A stretch of DNA of 18,448 bases from Spirochaetaceae bacterium (GTDB taxonomy: Bacteria; Spirochaetota; Spirochaetia; Treponematales; Breznakiellaceae). The stretch is taken from contig JAISOO010000117.1 in the NCBI GenBank assembly GCA_031275595.1, positions 1 to 18,448 on the forward strand, given 5' to 3'. A program made the translations under genes and the position numbers. The notes beneath the pieces were generated by a model that had not been told where the DNA came from, ran no database searches, and saw only the letters and a list, made by a program, of their open reading frames with translations. Positions 15,787-18,448 of this stretch are shown here, piece after piece. How positions within the stretch are numbered: position 1 is the first letter of the stretch; each line of letters begins with the position of its first letter.

Positions 15787-16557
15787 ATGCGAGTGATGAT
15801 TTTAGATGACGAAGAGAACATTGTAAAAGGCCTGGCCTGCATGATTGGCAAATTCCGCATTCCCTACTGTGAGGTCATTTCCATGACCGACCCGGCGGAA
15901 GCCCTTGCCGGCCTGAGGAAAGAACCGGCGGATCTTATCATCGTGGACATAAATATGCCGGGTATACCGGGGTTTAAGTTCATTGAGGAGGCTCAAAAAA
16001 CAGGATCCTGCCGTTTTGCGATCCTCTCGGGGTATAGCGATTTTTCCTACGCCCAAAGGGCGATACGTCTTAAGGTCATGGAATACCTGGTCAAACCGGT
16101 GGACGAAGCCGCCCTGCGCCGGATCATCTCCGATGTTTTCCGGGAGATCTACCACATGGCCCCGGAGGACTACGGAGAGCTGTCATCACCGGCCTTGATG
16201 CCGGATCCCCGTGATTTTGACGAGGGCAGGGTCCGGTATTCAAAACACATGGAGGATATTCTCCTGTTTATCCATAAAAATATTTTCGGGGATGTGTCCA
16301 CCACCCGGCTGGGGGAGGCCACGGGACTACACCCGGCCTATATCTCCTCCCTCTTTGTCAAGGAGATGGGGATGGGACTCAGCAAATACGTTCAAAGACT
16401 CCGGGCGATGAAGGCCATGCGGATGCTTACCGACAGGATGGGTAGTCCCATCGCCGTCATCGCGGCGTCTCTGGGTTACACCAACGAACGGCAGTTTTTT
16501 AGGATGTTCAAAAAGATCACCGGAAAGACGCCGGGGCAGTTCCGCAGGGAAAAATAA
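15787..16557 (+). CDS. response regulator with AraC-type DNA-binding domain (YesN-like)
   Basis: 256 residues. The receiver domain (about 1-120) keeps the acidic pocket Asp7-Asp8, phospho-acceptor Asp54 in LIIVDINMPG, Ser81 in ILSGYSDFSYA, and Lys103 in YLVKPVDE. The C-terminal AraC/XylS helix-turn-helix domain (about 153-256) ends with the signature region IAASLGYTNERQFFRMFKK followed by GKTPGQFRR. It is shorter than many YesN proteins because there is no long middle domain. It is expected to activate sugar-uptake genes on phosphorylation by a partner histidine kinase, but no kinase is encoded in this window. It sits 39 bp after the permease gene, and AGGACAGGA upstream of the ATG supports the start. 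A composite repeat begins 79 bp after its stop. Confidence 0.92.
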   Translation: MRVMILDDEENIVKGLACMIGKFRIPYCEVISMTDPAEALAGLRKEPADLIIVDINMPGIPGFKFIEEAQKTGSCRFAILSGYSDFSYAQRAIRLKVMEYLVKPVDEAALRRIISDVFREIYHMAPEDYGELSSPALMPDPRDFDEGRVRYSKHMEDILLFIHKNIFGDVSTTRLGEATGLHPAYISSLFVKEMGMGLSKYVQRLRAMKAMRMLTDRMGSPIAVIAASLGYTNERQFFRMFKKITGKTPGQFRREK

Positions 16558-16636
16558 TCCGGCTCGGAGTAAAGGCGTCCCGCCATCCCCAGGGCATCGG
16601 CGTTTACTTTTTTCCGTCAAAACCCCCGTAAACTCA

Positions 16637-16754
16637 GAGCCTTTCCCAAAACCCGGTTGGTTTTGTGGAAGGCTCTTGAAAAAACGGTCTGAAGCCCGTT
16701 TTTTCCCATAAATCCAAGGAGGCTTTCCAAAAGCTGAAGTTTTGAAACAGTCTC
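16637..16754 (+). repeat. composite three-stem-loop repeat, full copy 2
   Basis: Stem-loop 1 at 16637-16675 has arms pairing at 15 of 17 positions around CGGTT. Stem-loop 2 at 16678-16705 has GAAAAAACGG pairing with CCGTTTTTTC around an 8-nt loop. The linker has ATAAATCCAAGG. Stem-loop 3 (from 16721) has the core CCAAAAGCTGAAGTTTTG but a decayed right arm. Same order and orientation as the copies at 4531 and 18331. It lies between the response regulator and the secreted nuclease. Confidence 0.88.
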
Positions 16755-16816
16755 AGGTAACATTGCCGCGGCTTGGTCCACTTTTCTTTTTCGGTATCTT
16801 CCGGCATACTGATTCC

Positions 16817-17563
16817 ATGGCTAAAAGATTTTCCACCCCCGGTTTGGCGCTTTTCTTTTTGCTGTCCGTTTTGGCGGTGTGCCGGGGCGCGGACGCGGAT
16901 ACGACGGTGTATGTTACCAACACGGGCAGGCGGTATCACCGGGAGAACTGTGCTTCCCTGCGCCGTTCCCGTATCCCCATAAGCCTGGGGGAAGCGGTCC
17001 GGTCCGGGTATGGACCCTGTTCCATCTGCAAGCCCGCCGGTCTTTCCGAAAACGCCCTGGTCCCCGGGGAAAGCAGGCCGCCCCTGTACCGGGTAAACAC
17101 GGCGGGGCTTGCCCTTTCCGCGGAGGCGGCGCTGCCCCGGATGGTTCCGGCGGAGGTGATAGATCACGTGGACGGGGATACGGTACGGGTGCGGATCCCC
17201 CATGCCCCGGAGCAGGTGGGAGCGGTAGAGACTATCCGGCTCATCGGGGTTGATACCCCGGAGACGGTTCACCCGTCCAGGCCGGTGGAACGTTTCGGCC
17301 GGGAGGCCAGCGATTTTACCCGGCGCGGGCTTTTGGGCAAGTCCGTGTACCTGGCCTTTGATTGGGACCTGCGGGATCGTTACGGCCGGCTTTTGGCCTA
17401 TATCTACACCGGGGAGGGCCGCTGTTTCAACGCCCTCATTATCCGGGAGGGTTACGGTTTTGCCTATACCCGGTTCCCCTTTCAATTTATGGAAGAATTC
17501 CGCAGTCTGGAACAGGAGGCCCGCGCTGAAAAGCGGGGCCTCTGGAATGACGATTCGTTGTGA
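16817..17563 (+). CDS. secreted thermonuclease-like (SNase) protein with N-terminal Cys/His domain
   Basis: A 248-residue protein starting MAKRFSTPG with a signal peptide (hydrophobic core LALFFLLSVLAV, possible cleavage after ADA at 25-27). Residues about 31-74 form a small Cys/His module, VYVTNTGRRYHRENCASLRR through GYGPCSICKP (His41, Cys45, Cys68, Cys71), probably metal-binding. Residues about 110-245 are a staphylococcal-nuclease domain: DGDTVRV (Asp119, Asp121), IRLIGVDTPE (Arg141, Asp146, Glu149) and DRYGRLLAYIY (Arg191), so the Arg/Glu/Arg catalytic set and the calcium-site acids are present. It should cleave DNA/RNA outside the cytoplasm. The open frame extends 25 codons upstream to a TTG inside repeat copy 2, but only the ATG at 16817 gives a signal peptide; the ribosome-binding site is weak. 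It is flanked by repeat copies 2 and 3 and convergent with the RAYT-like gene. Confidence 0.88.
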   Translation: MAKRFSTPGLALFFLLSVLAVCRGADADTTVYVTNTGRRYHRENCASLRRSRIPISLGEAVRSGYGPCSICKPAGLSENALVPGESRPPLYRVNTAGLALSAEAALPRMVPAEVIDHVDGDTVRVRIPHAPEQVGAVETIRLIGVDTPETVHPSRPVERFGREASDFTRRGLLGKSVYLAFDWDLRDRYGRLLAYIYTGEGRCFNALIIREGYGFAYTRFPFQFMEEFRSLEQEARAEKRGLWNDDSL

Positions 17564-17802
17564 AGGGTTGATACTCCGCCGGATGCGCCTGAAGGATGAC
17601 AGCCGCGGAGATAGGGGAATTGTTCGTGAGGGCGGGGCTTCGGTTCGTCCCGGCTGTATGGGGGTAAGCGGCTGTCCGCGTGGGCTCAATTTGGCCCGTG
17701 GCGCAGGGGTTTTGTCTGTCCGGGGCGGATCTGTCCCTGTGGGCGTCTTCGGTTGGGACAGTAAGGGCGGCTGGCGCAGGGACCGGGGCGGGTTTCCGGG
17801 TT

Positions 17803-18312
17803 TTAGCCGGGCGCGCGGGGCAAATGGAGGGGAAAATTGGGGGGAAAAGCGGGGTTGGCGGCCGATTTCCCACTTTGGGGCCTGACCCCATAGCTCCAAA
17901 CCCCGCCGCCCCAGGCCGCCTTCTCTTCTCCAGCCGGCACTTCCTCCGCCAACTCAGGCTCCCCGTCCAGAATCCGCGACCAATACCGGTCCCCCCAGAT
18001 GTGCCCGATCCGTCCGTCCAGCCGGTTGTACCGCTGGGCAAAGGTCTGCTTCAGCCACTGCATGATCGCCGGAAGTTCCAGCCCGTCCGCCGGCTTAATA
18101 TAAAACCTCACCCAGTCATCCTCAAGGCGCAGCCCCCGAATCTCGAAATCGAACCGGCTCTTGGTTTCGCGGAACACCCCGGCAAAAAGCGCCAGGGCCT
18201 TAAACCGGCGGAAGAGCGGTTCCCGGTTGTTGATACGGGTACGGATATCGTACCACACCCCTTGTTTCAGCATTCGTAATGATCTCATACAAGATATATG
18301 CGCTTGACTCAT
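17803..18312 (-). CDS. degenerate REP-associated tyrosine transposase (RAYT/Y1_Tnp)-like protein lacking catalytic residues
   Basis: A 169-residue protein. Its first ~115 residues follow the RAYT/IS200-like pattern: GVWYDIRTRINNREPLF (18-34) resembles the family's WYHVT-R-N-R-E--F start, and MQWLKQTFAQRYN (84-96) with GRIGHIWGDRYWS (100-112) matches the conserved helix and GHLFQGRYK-type motif. The HUH position, NHxHLLL in the family, reads DDWVRFYI, with Trp67 and Arg69 replacing both histidines. The family's later helix YIxxNPVRAGLV, carrying the catalytic Tyr, is absent; an unrelated Gly/Pro-rich tail of about 50 residues follows. The other minus-strand frames do not restore it. It is probably catalytically dead: either a decayed transposase or a domesticated DNA-binding protein. 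The start is uncertain (Met at 18312, 18288 or 18273; no clear Shine-Dalgarno). Composite repeat copy 3 begins 18 bp upstream. Confidence 0.7.
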   Translation of the reverse strand: MSQAHISCMRSLRMLKQGVWYDIRTRINNREPLFRRFKALALFAGVFRETKSRFDFEIRGLRLEDDWVRFYIKPADGLELPAIMQWLKQTFAQRYNRLDGRIGHIWGDRYWSRILDGEPELAEEVPAGEEKAAWGGGVWSYGVRPQSGKSAANPAFPPNFPLHLPRAPG

Positions 18313-18330
18313 CGTTTTGCTTTAATGAGA

Positions 18331-18446
18331 GAGCCTTTCCCAAAACCCGGTTGGTTTCGGGAAAGGCTTTGGAAAAAACGGCCCAAAGCCCGTTTTTTCC
18401 TCTAAATCTAAGGTTGCTTTCCCAAAAGCTGAAGTTTTGGGAAAGC
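18331..18446 (+). repeat. composite three-stem-loop repeat, full copy 3, upstream of the RAYT-like gene
   Basis: Stem-loop 1 at 18331-18369 has near-perfect 17-bp arms around CGGTT. Stem-loop 2 at 18371-18400 has GGAAAAAACGG pairing with CCGTTTTTTCC. The linker is CTAAATCTAAGG. Stem-loop 3 at 18416-18446 has a perfect 12-bp stem around GCTGAAG. It has the same orientation as copies 1 and 2, so copies 2 and 3 are direct repeats bracketing 16755-18330. The copy may continue beyond the window end. Confidence 0.9.
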
Positions 18447-18448
18447 CT

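Noticed and set aside
16817..16885. Lipoprotein signal (LAVC) for the SNase protein
   Set aside because: Val directly before the Cys is a poor lipobox, and a signal-peptidase-I site (ADA) lies just after it. An ordinary signal peptide is preferred, though spirochaete lipoboxes are permissive.
17564..17802. Searched for the missing RAYT catalytic-Tyr helix or a frameshifted remnant in the gap downstream of the RAYT-like gene
   Set aside because: No YIxxNPV-like segment occurs in any minus-strand frame here. The 239-bp gap is GC-rich with loose internal similarity (CTGTCC-GTGGGC blocks) and holds nothing I can name.
16634..17899. 421-residue minus-strand frame spanning the nuclease gene and the gap after it
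   Set aside because: Pro/Arg-rich low-complexity translation running through a repeat and antisense to a clear SNase domain.
4405..18446. CRISPR array or other spaced repeat system
   Set aside because: The repeats are dispersed, palindromic, kilobases apart and without regular spacers, and no cas gene is present.

Overview
The window looks like chromosomal DNA of a GC-rich spirochaete of the Treponema lineage. The grounds are an EF-G of the mitochondrial-EFG1-like type known from spirochaetes (spdEFG1), a dCache methyl-accepting chemotaxis protein with a PilZ neighbour, and an M23/LysM envelope peptidase. A termite-gut-type treponeme is possible, but that is inference; no rRNA or species marker is present.

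Layout. 1-3111 (+): a promoter, the EF-G gene and a small RecA/KaiC-like ATPase in one operon. 3123-4397 (-): hflX, convergent with that operon. 4398-4844: a repeat-rich divergent intergenic region. 4845-6941 (+): an unrecognised two-TM membrane protein with a large extracytoplasmic domain and an acidic Glu-Glu-Leu tract. 7080-8093 (-): an M23/LysM peptidase. 8222-9950 (-): an isoprenyl diphosphate synthase and a bifunctional nuclease/UVR protein, closely spaced. 10046-10666 (+): rlmE, divergent from the synthase. 10993-14484 (+): a chemotaxis receptor, a PilZ-like protein and an alpha/beta hydrolase. 14481-14844: a stack of palindromic mobile elements. 14857-16557 (+): a lone sugar-type ABC permease and an AraC-type response regulator, apparently the remains of a larger uptake operon. 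16817-17563 (+): a secreted thermonuclease-like protein. 17803-18312 (-): a degenerate relative of REP-associated tyrosine transposases (RAYTs).

The most interesting signal is not a conventional gene. A composite repeat of about 115 bp, built from three consecutive stem-loops, occurs in full at 4531-4644, 16637-16754 and 18331-18446. Its first stem-loop also occurs alone at 4405-4443 (inverted) and 7043-7081. The last two full copies bracket the nuclease gene and the RAYT-like gene, with one copy 18 bp upstream of the latter's start codon. This is the arrangement expected of a REP/RAYT system. However, the RAYT-like protein has lost both histidines of the HUH motif and lacks the C-terminal helix that carries the catalytic tyrosine.

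A second, unrelated element set lies at 14481-14844. A 213-bp MITE-like element with terminal inverted repeats is flanked by CTAG duplications, the left one containing the stop codon of the hydrolase. Immediately after it come two more nested-palindrome modules, ending at a third CTAG. They separate the hydrolase from the orphan ABC permease.
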